Assembly: GCF_003425985.1 (NCBI RefSeq)
Contig: NZ_CP022985.1
Span: forward strand, 1,773,501-1,837,500
From: Mariniflexile sp. TRM1-10
Lineage (GTDB): Bacteria > Bacteroidota > Bacteroidia > Flavobacteriales > Flavobacteriaceae
Reading direction: 5' to 3'
DNA length: 64,000 bases
The notes beneath the pieces were generated by a model. The model did not search any database, was not told the DNA's origin, and worked only from the letters and a program-made list of their open reading frames with translations. Positions within the stretch are counted from its first letter, which is position 1; every line of letters starts with the position of its first letter. A program made the translations under genes and the position numbers. Positions 25,847-34,714 of the stretch are shown here, piece by piece.

Positions 25847-27238
25847 TTACAAATCTTTTCGAAGTTCCTCTAATCGTTCTTTTTTATCATCCCTATAAAA
25901 TAAATTCATCGTTTCAAAAGGGATTATTTTATTGTCTTTATTGACGATGTGTACACACGATTTTTTAATGGCACGTACGTCAAAATTATAAGCATCAATA
26001 AACTGCATGATAATAATACGAAATAAATTATCATAACCCAGATTGGGCGCATCAATATTTGGTAAGCAACACATGATGGATTTTAGGTTTTCTTCGGCAA
26101 CTTCAACAGAATTTCCTGTGCTGAAAAGTTCAATCATTTTTTCTTGAAGTTGCGAATCTTGCTCGTAAATAATCGTGTTTTTGCTATTATCCAACAAATC
26201 ATTTGGGTTGATATAACGCGTTAGCGGAAAAACGTCGCCTCCAAGTTTTAAAGCATACCCCATAACTAAAGCGTCAGGATTACAAGGTACAGGCAGTAAA
26301 TCATCGGGATTGAAAATACTGGTTTGCTCTAATATTTTTCGACGCACTTCAGTAAGTGTCATTCTATCGGTTTCGGGATTAAAATGTTCTAATCTTCCGG
26401 CAATTTGAGTAGGTTGAAACGTGACGCCTCTTACACATTTTTGTTGTAAAGCAAAATCTATTATTTGTCCTATTTCATTGTCATTTAAGCCTTTTTGAAG
26501 TGTTACCACTAAAGTTGTTGAAAGGTTTACGGCATTCAAATGTTCAAGTGCTTTCATTCGGATGTCACTTAAATTGGCGCCTCGTAATTCTTGTAAAACA
26601 CGATCATCAAACGAATCAAACTGTAAATAGATTTCAAAATCGGGGGCGTAGGTTTTTAATTTTTCCGCGAAAGCGATATCCTTTGCAATTTTTATACCGT
26701 TGGTATTCAACATTAAATGGCGAATGGGAAGTGATTTGGCATAATCTAAAATCTCCCAAAACTGTGGATGAATTGTGGGTTCGCCTCCCGAAATTTGTAC
26801 CACATCGGGTTCTTTTTCGTTCTTAACAATGGTATCGAGCATTTTTTTAATTTCATCTAACGTACGGTGGCGGCCATAAGTGGGCGAGGAACCTGCGTAA
26901 CAGGTTGGACAAGTTAGATTACATCTATCGGTAACCTCTACAACGGTTAGGCAACTGTGTTGCTCGTGGTCTGGACACAAACCGCAATCGTAAGGGCAAC
27001 CGTAATGTGTTTTTGTATTGAAAGTGTACGGCGTTTCACTGGGTTTATTGTAGTTGCGTATGTTTTTGTAGTACTCAATATCATCGGCAATTAATACTTT
27101 GCTATGACCATGTTCGTTACAACGTTTTAACATATAAACATTGCCATCTTCAAACACAATTTTGGCGTCAACCCGTTTTAAACAGTCTGGACACAAACTT
27201 AAAGTAAAATCGTAATAGGTATATTTTCTAGTTGGCAT
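25847..27238 (-). CDS. Radical SAM enzyme of the Tes/MJ0619 type
   Basis: The 463-residue protein opens with a cysteine-rich N-terminal module (LCPDCLKRVDAK, then KRCNEHGH). YGCPYDCGLCPDHEQHSC follows, then the radical SAM motif DRCNLTCPTC with Cys106, Cys110 and Cys113, and then the SAM-binding ISGGEPTIHP. Further conserved cysteines appear near the C-terminus (SIMCCLPNI, KKSCVHIV). This layout matches the MJ0619/tetraether-synthase-like family, whose archaeal members join lipid chains at unactivated carbons. I infer family from motif order only; other members may act on different substrates. Its start overlaps the Lgt-like gene by 11 bases and two small membrane proteins follow, so the substrate is likely a membrane lipid or lipid-modified protein. 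Confidence 0.85.
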   Translation of the reverse strand: MPTRKYTYYDFTLSLCPDCLKRVDAKIVFEDGNVYMLKRCNEHGHSKVLIADDIEYYKNIRNYNKPSETPYTFNTKTHYGCPYDCGLCPDHEQHSCLTVVEVTDRCNLTCPTCYAGSSPTYGRHRTLDEIKKMLDTIVKNEKEPDVVQISGGEPTIHPQFWEILDYAKSLPIRHLMLNTNGIKIAKDIAFAEKLKTYAPDFEIYLQFDSFDDRVLQELRGANLSDIRMKALEHLNAVNLSTTLVVTLQKGLNDNEIGQIIDFALQQKCVRGVTFQPTQIAGRLEHFNPETDRMTLTEVRRKILEQTSIFNPDDLLPVPCNPDALVMGYALKLGGDVFPLTRYINPNDLLDNSKNTIIYEQDSQLQEKMIELFSTGNSVEVAEENLKSIMCCLPNIDAPNLGYDNLFRIIIMQFIDAYNFDVRAIKKSCVHIVNKDNKIIPFETMNLFYRDDKKERLEELRKDL

Positions 27239-27971
27239 TTTTTAGTTTTTGAAAGATGAATTTGTAATAATAAAGCCAACAAATTATGCATAATATTTGA
27301 ATGCTACTTAAACCAAATACATAAAAGATATTGGGTTTTAAAAATTCTATAAAAAAACGGAATCCGAAATACAGCAGCATAAAATATTTGAAGTGTTCGC
27401 CATTTTCTAAGCTGAAATTATTTTTAATGTATTTTAAGCTGAAAAACAGCAGTATCAAAAACACCAATTCGTAAAGCGACGTTGGGTGGCGCAATATACC
27501 ATCTCCTAAATCCATTCCGAAGATTGAATATGTCGCATTACCATAAGTAAACTCATTGACACCCGATAGGAAACAGCCAATTCTACCAATAAAAATGCCT
27601 AGAATAATAGGAAATACAAACAAATCGCCAGAAGATTTCGACTCGCCAATAATCTTTTTAGCTAATTCCACACCAAGTAATCCACCAAACAAACCGCCCA
27701 TAATGGTTTTGGTGTTTAATAGTTGGATGATGTTTTCTTTTGAAAATTCAATCATTGGGTTTTCTAAAAATCCAACCAATCGAGAACCAATTAAAGCACC
27801 AATGGCAGCGCCAAGAATAATGGAAAGACGATTCATTGAAGTAATGGAATCCACATGTCTTTTTCTCAAAAAAACATAATATCTATAGGCTACAAAAAAA
27901 GCCAAGTATTCTAAAACTAAGTGGCTATTAATATGATAACCAAAAATTAAGGGTTCAAAAGGAATCTTCAA
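27228..27971 (-). CDS. Lgt-like membrane protein (prolipoprotein diacylglyceryl transferase family)
   Basis: The 247-residue protein has about seven membrane helices. It keeps FIGRIGCFLSGVNEF where Lgt has GRxGNFxNxE, and RHPTSLYELVFL where Lgt has RHPSQLYE. The diverged first motif suggests a paralogue rather than the housekeeping Lgt. Lgt moves diacylglycerol from phosphatidylglycerol to lipoprotein cysteines; this one may handle a related glycerolipid reaction. The frame has no ATG: the best start is TTG at 27971, next to a run of nine A (plus strand). It is the first gene of the radical SAM operon. Confidence 0.8.
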   Translation of the reverse strand: MKIPFEPLIFGYHINSHLVLEYLAFFVAYRYYVFLRKRHVDSITSMNRLSIILGAAIGALIGSRLVGFLENPMIEFSKENIIQLLNTKTIMGGLFGGLLGVELAKKIIGESKSSGDLFVFPIILGIFIGRIGCFLSGVNEFTYGNATYSIFGMDLGDGILRHPTSLYELVFLILLFFSLKYIKNNFSLENGEHFKYFMLLYFGFRFFIEFLKPNIFYVFGLSSIQILCIICWLYYYKFIFQKLKNAN

Positions 27972-28055
27972 AAAAAAAGTAATGGATTAGAGTTTGATGA
28001 TGATGAAGATAAACAATTACTCAAAAAACACTAATTTTACACCAAAATTTTTGAC

Positions 28056-29051
28056 GTGGTAAAAATAGACAACAAACAACTTCCCGATTTTCCATTGCTT
28101 CTTGCGCCTATGGAAGATGTGAGTGACCCACCATTTCGTGCCTTGTGCAAAGAACAAGGTGCAGATGTGGTGTACACCGAGTTTGTATCGAGTGAAGGCT
28201 TAATACGTAATGCTGCCAAAAGCGTTATGAAGTTGGATATCTATGAAAAGGAGCGACCGGTCGGCATTCAAATATTTGGAGCCAATTTAGAAAGCATGCT
28301 TCAAACCATTGATATTGTTGAAAAATCCCAACCAGATATCATCGATATCAACTTTGGTTGTCCCGTAAAAAAAGTAGTAAGCAAAGGCGCCGGCGCTGGC
28401 ATTTTAAAAGATGTTTGCTTGATGGAACAGCTTACTAAAGAAATGGTAAAACGTACCAACATACCCATAACCGTAAAAACCCGTTTGGGTTGGGATTACG
28501 ATTCCATAAAAATTCTTGAAGTAGCCGAAAGACTGCAAGATGTCGGCTGCAAAGCCATTGCCATACATGGGCGCACCCGTGCCCAAATGTACAAAGGTCA
28601 TGCCGACTGGAAACCCATTGCCGAAGTAAAAAACAACCCACGCATGCACATTCCCGTGTTTGGAAATGGTGATGTTGACACCCCAGAAAAAGCTATGGAA
28701 ATGCGTGATAGTTACGGACTTGATGGTGCCATGATAGGGCGTGCCAGCATTGGCAATCCGTGGTTTTTTAAACAAGTAAAGCACTATTTTAAAACAGGCG
28801 AACATTTAGCACCCATTTCCATTGAAGAGCGTGTTGAGGCAGCCCGTCGTCATTTGCAAATGGCTATCGATTGGAAAGGCGAAACCTTGGGCGTTTTTGA
28901 AACCCGTCGCCATTACACCAATTACTTTAAAAACATTCCACATTTTAAAGAATTAAGAACCAAAATGGTTACCAGTGACCGCCCTGAAGATGTGTTTGCG
29001 GCCTTTGATGAGGTATTGGAACAGTTTGCCAATTATCAATTTACAGAATAA
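28056..29051 (+). CDS. dusB: tRNA-dihydrouridine synthase
   Basis: The 331-residue FMN enzyme reduces uridine to dihydrouridine in tRNA. Motifs are LLLAPMEDVSDPPFR (FMN-binding start), DINFGCPVKKV with the catalytic-loop Cys, IHGRTRAQMYKG, FGNGDV and DGAMIGRASIGNPWFF. The start is a GTG at 28056; the next ATG would remove the FMN-binding strand. The gene is divergent from the Lgt-like gene, with 84 bases between them. Confidence 0.96.
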   Translation: MVKIDNKQLPDFPLLLAPMEDVSDPPFRALCKEQGADVVYTEFVSSEGLIRNAAKSVMKLDIYEKERPVGIQIFGANLESMLQTIDIVEKSQPDIIDINFGCPVKKVVSKGAGAGILKDVCLMEQLTKEMVKRTNIPITVKTRLGWDYDSIKILEVAERLQDVGCKAIAIHGRTRAQMYKGHADWKPIAEVKNNPRMHIPVFGNGDVDTPEKAMEMRDSYGLDGAMIGRASIGNPWFFKQVKHYFKTGEHLAPISIEERVEAARRHLQMAIDWKGETLGVFETRRHYTNYFKNIPHFKELRTKMVTSDRPEDVFAAFDEVLEQFANYQFTE

Positions 29052-29055
29052 TTTT

Positions 29056-29238
29056 TTATTTGGGCAAATGGTAAGCCGCCGCGTTATACACTACTAGCGC
29101 TTTTGCGGGCAACCTCATGCGCATCGGCTTATTTTTAAGGTTTTTGTAAAACGAGATGGTTTTTGTGAGAAGGATGGAAGCGGCATCCTTTTTTGCCAAT
29201 AAAAGCAAAAAAGATATAGCGGACAGCCTGTTTGCCAT
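29056..29238 (-). CDS. Possible small basic protein
   Basis: A 60-residue minus-strand frame lies between dusB and the ABC permease gene. It begins with a hydrophobic stretch (LSAISFLLLLAKK) and ends in a basic tail with MRMRLPAKALVVYNAAAYH. No family is recognised and no promoter or ribosome-binding sequence is evident. Listed because it fills an otherwise empty gap. Confidence 0.3.
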   Translation of the reverse strand: MANRLSAISFLLLLAKKDAASILLTKTISFYKNLKNKPMRMRLPAKALVVYNAAAYHLPK

Positions 29239-29261
29239 TTTTTTATGGCAACTCGCCCAAA

Positions 29262-30470
29262 TTAATGCGCTTCTTCTACCAAAGACTTTGTAATGCGTGC
29301 CGATGCTATTTTTGAAGCAATAATACCCAAAACCGAAATGGTTATAAACACAATAAATAAGTTTTCAATTTTAATGTTTACGGGGTAAGCCAGTGACGGG
29401 GTTATCATAACCAACGAAAATGTTTTTTGAAGATACACGACAATAAGGCTAATTAGTAAGCCTATAAAACCACCCACAATACTCATTAAACTTCCTTGGT
29501 AAAAGAAAATGCGGCGAATGTCCCTGACGGTTATACCGATATTGAATAGGGTATTGAGGCTTCGTTTTTTGTCTAGCATCATCATAATTAACGAACCTAT
29601 AACATTAAAAAAGGCAATAATTAACACCAATGTAAAAATTAAATAAACCGCTAAATTTTCGGTGTTAAGCATTTTATAAAGGGCATCGTTTAATTGCGCC
29701 CTGTTTTTTATAACCACTTTATCGCCTAAAATGGCTTGAATATGTTCTTTTGCAAGGGTTTCATCTACGCCTTCCTTAAGCTTAAACTCTATGGCAGTTA
29801 TTTGGTTGGGTTCGTAGTTTAAAAGATTTTGAGCCAAATCTATAGGAGCATACACATAGGTGTCGTTTAGTTTTTCATTAATAAAAAACACCCCAACATT
29901 AATAACGTTAATGCTGTTAAATGCATTTTTTGTGGAGGTTATTTGTCCTTTTCCTGGTTTTGGAACATAGATGTTTATAGGGTTTACGTAATCTAAAATA
30001 CCTAGTGATAAACTGTTTGCAATACCCCAACCAACCATGATTTGTCGTGATTTTGGCTCTATCCAATTACCGTGTTCTATAACGGTATCAAAACTAACGA
30101 CTTGTTTAAAATGTTCATCAACACCTTTAATAGTGGCGATGGTATTCTTATCTTGAGACGCTATAATAACGCGTTCTTCAACAATTTTAGCATATTGGGC
30201 AATGTCACTTAACTTATTAAGCTTGCTCACATCGTCCTTGGTTAAAATAAACGATTTTCCTTTAGCCGTTTCAGCTTTCAAATCAGGGTCTATTATGCTA
30301 GAAAACTGAAGTGTGAAATCTTTTAAACCCGAAAAGCCAGAAAGCACAATAAATAAGGAAGCAGAACCTAAAATAACACCAATAACGGCTATAATGGTAA
30401 TAAAATTAATGGCATTGTTACTGCTTTTTGAGCGTAAATAACGTTTTGCTATATATAAGGGGACATTCAA
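29262..30470 (-). CDS. FtsX/LolC-E-type ABC transporter permease
   Basis: The 402-residue protein has one N-terminal helix (FITIIAVIGVILGSASLFIV), a large extracytoplasmic domain (about 45-265) and three C-terminal helices with the FtsX-like domain (LNTLFNIGITVRDIRRIFFY). It begins YIAKRYLRSKSSNNAINFIT, the usual start of LolC/LolE-type lipoprotein-releasing permeases. No ATPase gene is adjacent, so it must pair with one elsewhere. It starts 7 bases after the rbfA stop and is probably cotranscribed with it. Confidence 0.9.
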   Translation of the reverse strand: MNVPLYIAKRYLRSKSSNNAINFITIIAVIGVILGSASLFIVLSGFSGLKDFTLQFSSIIDPDLKAETAKGKSFILTKDDVSKLNKLSDIAQYAKIVEERVIIASQDKNTIATIKGVDEHFKQVVSFDTVIEHGNWIEPKSRQIMVGWGIANSLSLGILDYVNPINIYVPKPGKGQITSTKNAFNSINVINVGVFFINEKLNDTYVYAPIDLAQNLLNYEPNQITAIEFKLKEGVDETLAKEHIQAILGDKVVIKNRAQLNDALYKMLNTENLAVYLIFTLVLIIAFFNVIGSLIMMMLDKKRSLNTLFNIGITVRDIRRIFFYQGSLMSIVGGFIGLLISLIVVYLQKTFSLVMITPSLAYPVNIKIENLFIVFITISVLGIIASKIASARITKSLVEEAH

Positions 30471-30477
30471 TTTTTAA

Positions 30478-30882
30478 TTAAGATTTTTTCCTTTTGTCTA
30501 AAATAGAGGGGTCTTTAATAGGGTTTTCTTGCCCTTTTAAAGATTTGTCAATTTGGTCGATATATTCTAAAGAATCGTCTACAAAAAACTCCAAATTAGG
30601 CATACGGCGTAACTGGTTTTTAGTGCGTTGCGCCAATTCGTGTCTAATTAACGGTGTGTTTGACTTGATTCCCACCAACAATTCTTTTGCTTTATCGTTA
30701 GGAAAAATACTTAAATATACTTTAGCAACCGATAAATCGACTGTTACTTTAACTTTAGATACCGATATTAATATACCATGTAAACCGCCTTGTGTAGCGG
30801 CACCTTGTAGCACTTCAACTAAATCGCGTTGTAAAACCGATCCTATTTTTTTTTGTCTTTGACTTTCCTCTACGTTACTCAT
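30478..30882 (-). CDS. rbfA: Ribosome-binding factor A
   Basis: The 134-residue protein assists 30S subunit maturation. It shows SQRQKKIGSVLQRDLVEVLQ, then VTVDLSVAKVYLSIFP and PLIRHELAQRTKNQLRRMPN with the usual KH-like fold pattern, ending in a short variable tail. The frame is open upstream to an ATG at 30912, but that codon overlaps a -7 box (30910-30917), so I choose the internal ATG at 30882. Confidence 0.95.
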   Translation of the reverse strand: MSNVEESQRQKKIGSVLQRDLVEVLQGAATQGGLHGILISVSKVKVTVDLSVAKVYLSIFPNDKAKELLVGIKSNTPLIRHELAQRTKNQLRRMPNLEFFVDDSLEYIDQIDKSLKGQENPIKDPSILDKRKKS

Positions 30883-30909
30883 TTTAATACCTATTAAAGG
30901 TTTAGAATG

Positions 30910-30917
30910 CAAAAATA
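30910..30917 (-). promoter_or_regulatory. -7 box of rbfA
   Basis: The minus strand reads TATTTTTG (TAnnTTTG). It lies 27 bases before the chosen rbfA start and argues against the upstream ATG. Confidence 0.5.
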
Positions 30918-30985
30918 GCGGTTATTTAAAGATTATCTTGCTTTTAGGTTTACAAAATTTGTATCTTACTATAAAGAATTGGTAA

Positions 30986-31396
30986 ATGAATAAAATTGAA
31001 CATATAGGAATAGCCGTTAAAAACTTAGACGACGCTAATGAATTGTATGCCAAACTATTTGGTGAATTATGTTATAAGACTGAAATTGTAGAAAGCGAAG
31101 GTGTTAAAACATCGTTTTTTATGGTGGGAAACAATAAGATAGAACTTTTGGAAGCCACAAATGATGATAGCCCTATAGCGAAGTTTATTAACAAAAAAGG
31201 AGAAGGCATTCATCATATCGCTTTTGATGTCGATGATATTGAAGCTGAAGTAAAAAGATTGACCCATGAAGGTTTTGTTGTTTTAAACGAAATACCCAAA
31301 AAAGGCGCTGATAATAAGCTGGTTGTTTTTTTGCATCCCAAGACTACGCATGGTGTTCTTATAGAGTTGTGTCAAGAAATTAGTTTAAAAGAATAA
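30986..31396 (+). CDS. mce: Methylmalonyl-CoA epimerase
   Basis: The 136-residue VOC-fold enzyme interconverts the two epimers of methylmalonyl-CoA in propionate metabolism. It starts KIEHIGIAVKNLDDANELYA, with the metal-ligand His in IEHIGIAV. It continues with KIELLEATNDDSPIAKFI, GEGIHHIAFDVDD with the second His, and ends HGVLIELCQ with the metal Glu. Length is typical. It is divergent from rbfA. Confidence 0.93.
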   Translation: MNKIEHIGIAVKNLDDANELYAKLFGELCYKTEIVESEGVKTSFFMVGNNKIELLEATNDDSPIAKFINKKGEGIHHIAFDVDDIEAEVKRLTHEGFVVLNEIPKKGADNKLVVFLHPKTTHGVLIELCQEISLKE

Positions 31397-31482
31397 ATTT
31401 CTTGTAGAGTTTTAAAATTAGTATTAAATTCGCAGCCAATTTCGGTGTGATGCTGTTTTAAGATGGTAAAATATACGAAATA

Positions 31483-31556
31483 GGTCCTATAGCTCAGTTG
31501 GTTAGAGCACCTGACTCATAATCAGGTGGTCCCTGGTTCGAGCCCAGGTGGGACCA
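31483..31556 (+). tRNA. tRNA with CAU anticodon (elongator Met or lysidine-type Ile)
   Basis: A complete 74-base cloverleaf: acceptor stem ggtccta / tgggacc, D arm with gctcagttggttagagc, anticodon stem cctga/tcagg with loop ctCATaa (anticodon 31517-31519), T arm with ggttcgagccc, discriminator A at 31556. CCA is not encoded. The normal first pair rules out initiator tRNA. Sequence alone does not settle Met versus Ile2. Confidence 0.95.
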
Positions 31557-31563
31557 CTTTTAA

Positions 31564-31592
31564 AATCCTTCTTCATCGGAAGGATTTTTTGT
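31564..31592 (+). terminator. Terminator after the tRNA
   Basis: Stem aatcctt / aaggatt with a 9-base loop, ending in a run of T. Confidence 0.75.
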
Positions 31593-31663
31593 TTAAAATT
31601 TTAAGGGCGAAGTTTATGCTGAGTGTAGCCGAAGTAAGCCCAGACGGAATCACTAATAAAATC

Positions 31664-31702
31664 AAGGCTTCATAGCGTTTTAACCCTTTGAAGCCTTTTT
31701 GT
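31664..31702. terminator. Hairpin between tRNA and the ABC permease 3' end
   Basis: Nine-base stem aaggcttca / tgaagcctt with a 16-base loop, followed by five T. It lies about 90 bases after the minus-strand permease stop and could serve convergent transcripts. A diverged REP-like sequence (31617-31640) stands before it. Confidence 0.55.
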
Positions 31703-31791
31703 TTGCAAACAATATAAATTGGATTACGGATCCACAATTTGTTCAAGTTAAAATTATTTGGTTTTCGTCCATTAAAAGGATTGTGAATTCA

Positions 31792-33141
31792 TCAAAGAAG
31801 GTGTAGCCTCCTTTTGAAAATAAACCAGCCAAGGACACCAAAAAGCACAATGAAAATGAGCAAGGGTGTGTATAATCTCATTCCACCCAGTGTGCTTCCA
31901 TCAGAAAAAGCTTCTACTTTGAGATCGTCCCAGTTTTCAGAGGTCACCGAGGTTCCTTCAAATATTTTCGGGTAAAAGTGAAGCCTCAGTCGTTCGTGAA
32001 ACCGTCCTGTTTCATCCAAAAATCGTAACTGATTATCCAATCCTGATTTGGCAATATCATTGAGTGAAAGCTGCAGATGGAGCGTCGGGATAAATTGCGC
32101 AACCCAGGAAGCCGTAGTGTTTCTTAGCCCGAGTTTTTCTCTTAGCATTCCAGATTGTTCCGAGGTTTCGTCATCTCCCATTTGCTGCATGGCATAATAC
32201 CAGAGCCAACTGAAATCACCTTCGGGCAGGGTATATTTTTCAAATTGAGGATAATGCGCATAGAATTTCTGCATGGTCGATTCTTTGTCCATATCCCATT
32301 TTTCATGATAGCCCTTTCGTTGTTTCACCATGGTTTCAAGTGCTTCCGGAAGCGGATACCTGTTCTGCAGATCATTATTGATGGCTGCGGGCAGAACAAA
32401 TACAAGCAGGATCCATATGGAGAGCATGATAATTGCATTAAAGTTGGAGCTTTTTTGCAGTGATCCCACGAAAAAACAGATGGAAAACCATACCAGGATA
32501 TATAAAACGGAAGCCAGAAAGAATTTCCATAAATCCGCATCCAGTGCTATACCCAATACTGGATCGGCAATGGCATATAAAAGCAGTAATACTCCCAAAG
32601 TTACCAATAGTCGTACACCGAAAGCTCTTAGCACAAACCCCAAAGGATTTTTACTCTGCACGGCAATGATCTTCCAGATACCGCTTTCTTTTTCTTCGGA
32701 CACCAAATTATAGGTAAAGGAAATGATAAGCAGGGGAAACAGGAAAATAAGCACAAAACTAAAATCAATATTGCCGATAAGCAGGTTGTACGGATTGTTA
32801 AGGTCGGCATCGTATTTCTGGGCTTCCAGAGTACGTATGGTGACGCTTTTCACTGAGGGGTTAACGTCGCGCTGCCCGATGGATAGGGCATTTAATGCCG
32901 TGGTGCTGTTCACCAGTGAAAACTTGATGTAATACAGCATCAGACCCAGATCGTCCTTGTTGTATTCGGCATGGCGTTCTATATGTTCCCTCTGGTACTG
33001 GATGGTTTCGTCAACACTCCGGTTTATTTTTTCAATATGTTGTTTTCCTACCAAAAGGCTTATGATACCAGCCAGAACGATAAAGGACAGTCCGATCTTT
33101 ACACTGTTGGAACGGGTAAAATTTATAAATAGCAGTTTCAT
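31792..33141 (-). CDS. ABC-2 type permease, DUF3526-like (second)
   Basis: The 449-residue protein has an N-terminal helix, a large extracytoplasmic loop (about 40-140), a group of five helices and a final C-terminal helix. LVSEEKESGIWKIIAVQSK is the cytosolic coupling motif of ABC-2 permeases. A second long loop (about 280-420) carries NTTASWVAQFIPTLHLQL, typical of DUF3526 proteins. It is the last gene of the six-gene minus-strand cluster, about 100 bases after the first permease gene. The two permeases probably form a heterodimer with the ATPase at 37192-37887. Substrate unknown. Confidence 0.85.
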   Translation of the reverse strand: MKLLFINFTRSNSVKIGLSFIVLAGIISLLVGKQHIEKINRSVDETIQYQREHIERHAEYNKDDLGLMLYYIKFSLVNSTTALNALSIGQRDVNPSVKSVTIRTLEAQKYDADLNNPYNLLIGNIDFSFVLIFLFPLLIISFTYNLVSEEKESGIWKIIAVQSKNPLGFVLRAFGVRLLVTLGVLLLLYAIADPVLGIALDADLWKFFLASVLYILVWFSICFFVGSLQKSSNFNAIIMLSIWILLVFVLPAAINNDLQNRYPLPEALETMVKQRKGYHEKWDMDKESTMQKFYAHYPQFEKYTLPEGDFSWLWYYAMQQMGDDETSEQSGMLREKLGLRNTTASWVAQFIPTLHLQLSLNDIAKSGLDNQLRFLDETGRFHERLRLHFYPKIFEGTSVTSENWDDLKVEAFSDGSTLGGMRLYTPLLIFIVLFGVLGWFIFKRRLHLL

Positions 33142-33244
33142 GTTTATTTTTTATTGTTTTTTTAATGGTGTCATGTAACCTCCCAAAACAGGTTCAAGAG
33201 AAGTTTTGATGATTAAAATGATCATTTTAGTCATGTCGGTTTCA

Positions 33245-34693
33245 TTACAGTATTTTTAAGGTTTTAGAAAATCGGTTGAGTACCAGTGCGAGCAACAATA
33301 CCCAGAACAGGAGCGACAAAAAGGAGATAAGTTCACTCCGGAAAGCAGTTCCTATCTTGAGTGGGCGGTATTTAAAATCCTCGATTTGCGCCCAGTGTTT
33401 TTTATCGAGCATGCTGGCAGGGTCTGCCGAACTCTTGGTCGTATTACTGATATGCTTTATTTGCAGCTCATTCAGGCTTTGGGCCAAGTGGTACCTATAT
33501 TCTTCTGCCTGATCCTGAAAAGCTGTGAAGGAATTATAATCTGTACCCGACAAAGCCATGGATAGGTTCTTTATGCCCATATAGGGATTAAGGAAAGCTA
33601 AATACTGCGAAAAGCTATTTTGCCGTGCATATATCCCTCGTAATTTTTTGAGGTGTTCATTGTGAATTCTAGCTGTGATTTTCTCTCCTTCTTTCATCAC
33701 AAGTCCACTGTAATTAAAAGGTAACTGTGCAACAGAATCCACATTATAGACAGCGAGGACAGAATCTTTGAGGGCCTGATAGTGCGGATCATTCGGATTA
33801 TGACTGTCCCCGGTTTTTAGAACGTCATGTTCTATTTGCGCCTGGAACTTAGCTTTAGACGGGGAACGGTATAAATAAGACCCTAGGGACTGACCAGCTC
33901 TCGGCAACAAAATGGTGAGCAACAACCATATGCCCATGGACGAGGTAAGTGCTGTTTTTGAGGTTTTGCTCCATGCGGAGATGATAACCGCTATAATACA
34001 GAAAATACACAGATATAAGAAATACATCCCTATAATAAGCAAAAGCCTATATACTTCATCCATACCGATGCTCATTTTCTGAAGCAGTGCCCAAAGAAGT
34101 ACGGTAGTGATGATCACTGGAAAATATAGGGTGGACATCACGAGAATCATCCCCAGACTTTTGCCTGTCAATAACTGCTTCCGACTTAACCCTTGACTCA
34201 TGAGAATCTTTAATGTGCCGTTCTCCCTTTCGGCGGCGATACTTTGAAATCCTAAAAAGAAAATGAGTAGAGGCCATAGGATTTGAAGGATCATAGCAAC
34301 GCTTATTTCCCCAAATCGCAACATCCCTGTGGAAAATTCCGCTTCGGAAAAGTTGGTAGGGTTCTGAACGTGGGCTTCCAAAAAAATAGAGCTGCCCAGA
34401 AAGCTTTCCATGCCAAAATCAAAAACACTTAGCGGGGTTTTTGGGCGAAAGGCAAAATGCCCGTAGTGTGCCATTCTGTGGGGGTGTTTATCGGGATTGT
34501 CGAGCCAGTCCTGCCTAGCCTGTTCCTGGTATTTTGCCCTGATCGTTTCCTGGGTCTTAAAATTTTCCCATCCAGAAAAAATAGCATAGGCTAATAAAAT
34601 CCCGATGATAAAGGCCAGGATAAAAACAGCCCTATTCTTAAATGTTATTTTCCAAAACAGTTTTGCAATATGTACTTTTGCGTTCTTTATCAT
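33245..34693 (-). CDS. ABC-2 type permease, DUF3526-like (first)
   Basis: The 482-residue protein shares architecture with the next gene: N-terminal helix, extracytoplasmic loop, IAAERENGTLKILMSQGLSR as the coupling motif, a helix cluster, then a long loop (about 275-450) before the last helix. FLNPYMGIKNLSMALSGTDY is the DUF3526-type signature region. It starts 21 bases after the TonB receptor stop. Sequence is visibly richer in G+C than the neighbouring core genes. Confidence 0.85.
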   Translation of the reverse strand: MIKNAKVHIAKLFWKITFKNRAVFILAFIIGILLAYAIFSGWENFKTQETIRAKYQEQARQDWLDNPDKHPHRMAHYGHFAFRPKTPLSVFDFGMESFLGSSIFLEAHVQNPTNFSEAEFSTGMLRFGEISVAMILQILWPLLIFFLGFQSIAAERENGTLKILMSQGLSRKQLLTGKSLGMILVMSTLYFPVIITTVLLWALLQKMSIGMDEVYRLLLIIGMYFLYLCIFCIIAVIISAWSKTSKTALTSSMGIWLLLTILLPRAGQSLGSYLYRSPSKAKFQAQIEHDVLKTGDSHNPNDPHYQALKDSVLAVYNVDSVAQLPFNYSGLVMKEGEKITARIHNEHLKKLRGIYARQNSFSQYLAFLNPYMGIKNLSMALSGTDYNSFTAFQDQAEEYRYHLAQSLNELQIKHISNTTKSSADPASMLDKKHWAQIEDFKYRPLKIGTAFRSELISFLSLLFWVLLLALVLNRFSKTLKIL

Positions 34694-34714
34694 GGTTAAA
34701 GTTTTGAAAGTGCT

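Noticed and set aside
28404..28805. 133-codon antisense frame in dusB
   Set aside because: It lies opposite conserved DusB motifs and has the Tyr/Phe/Gly-rich composition of a reversed coding strand.
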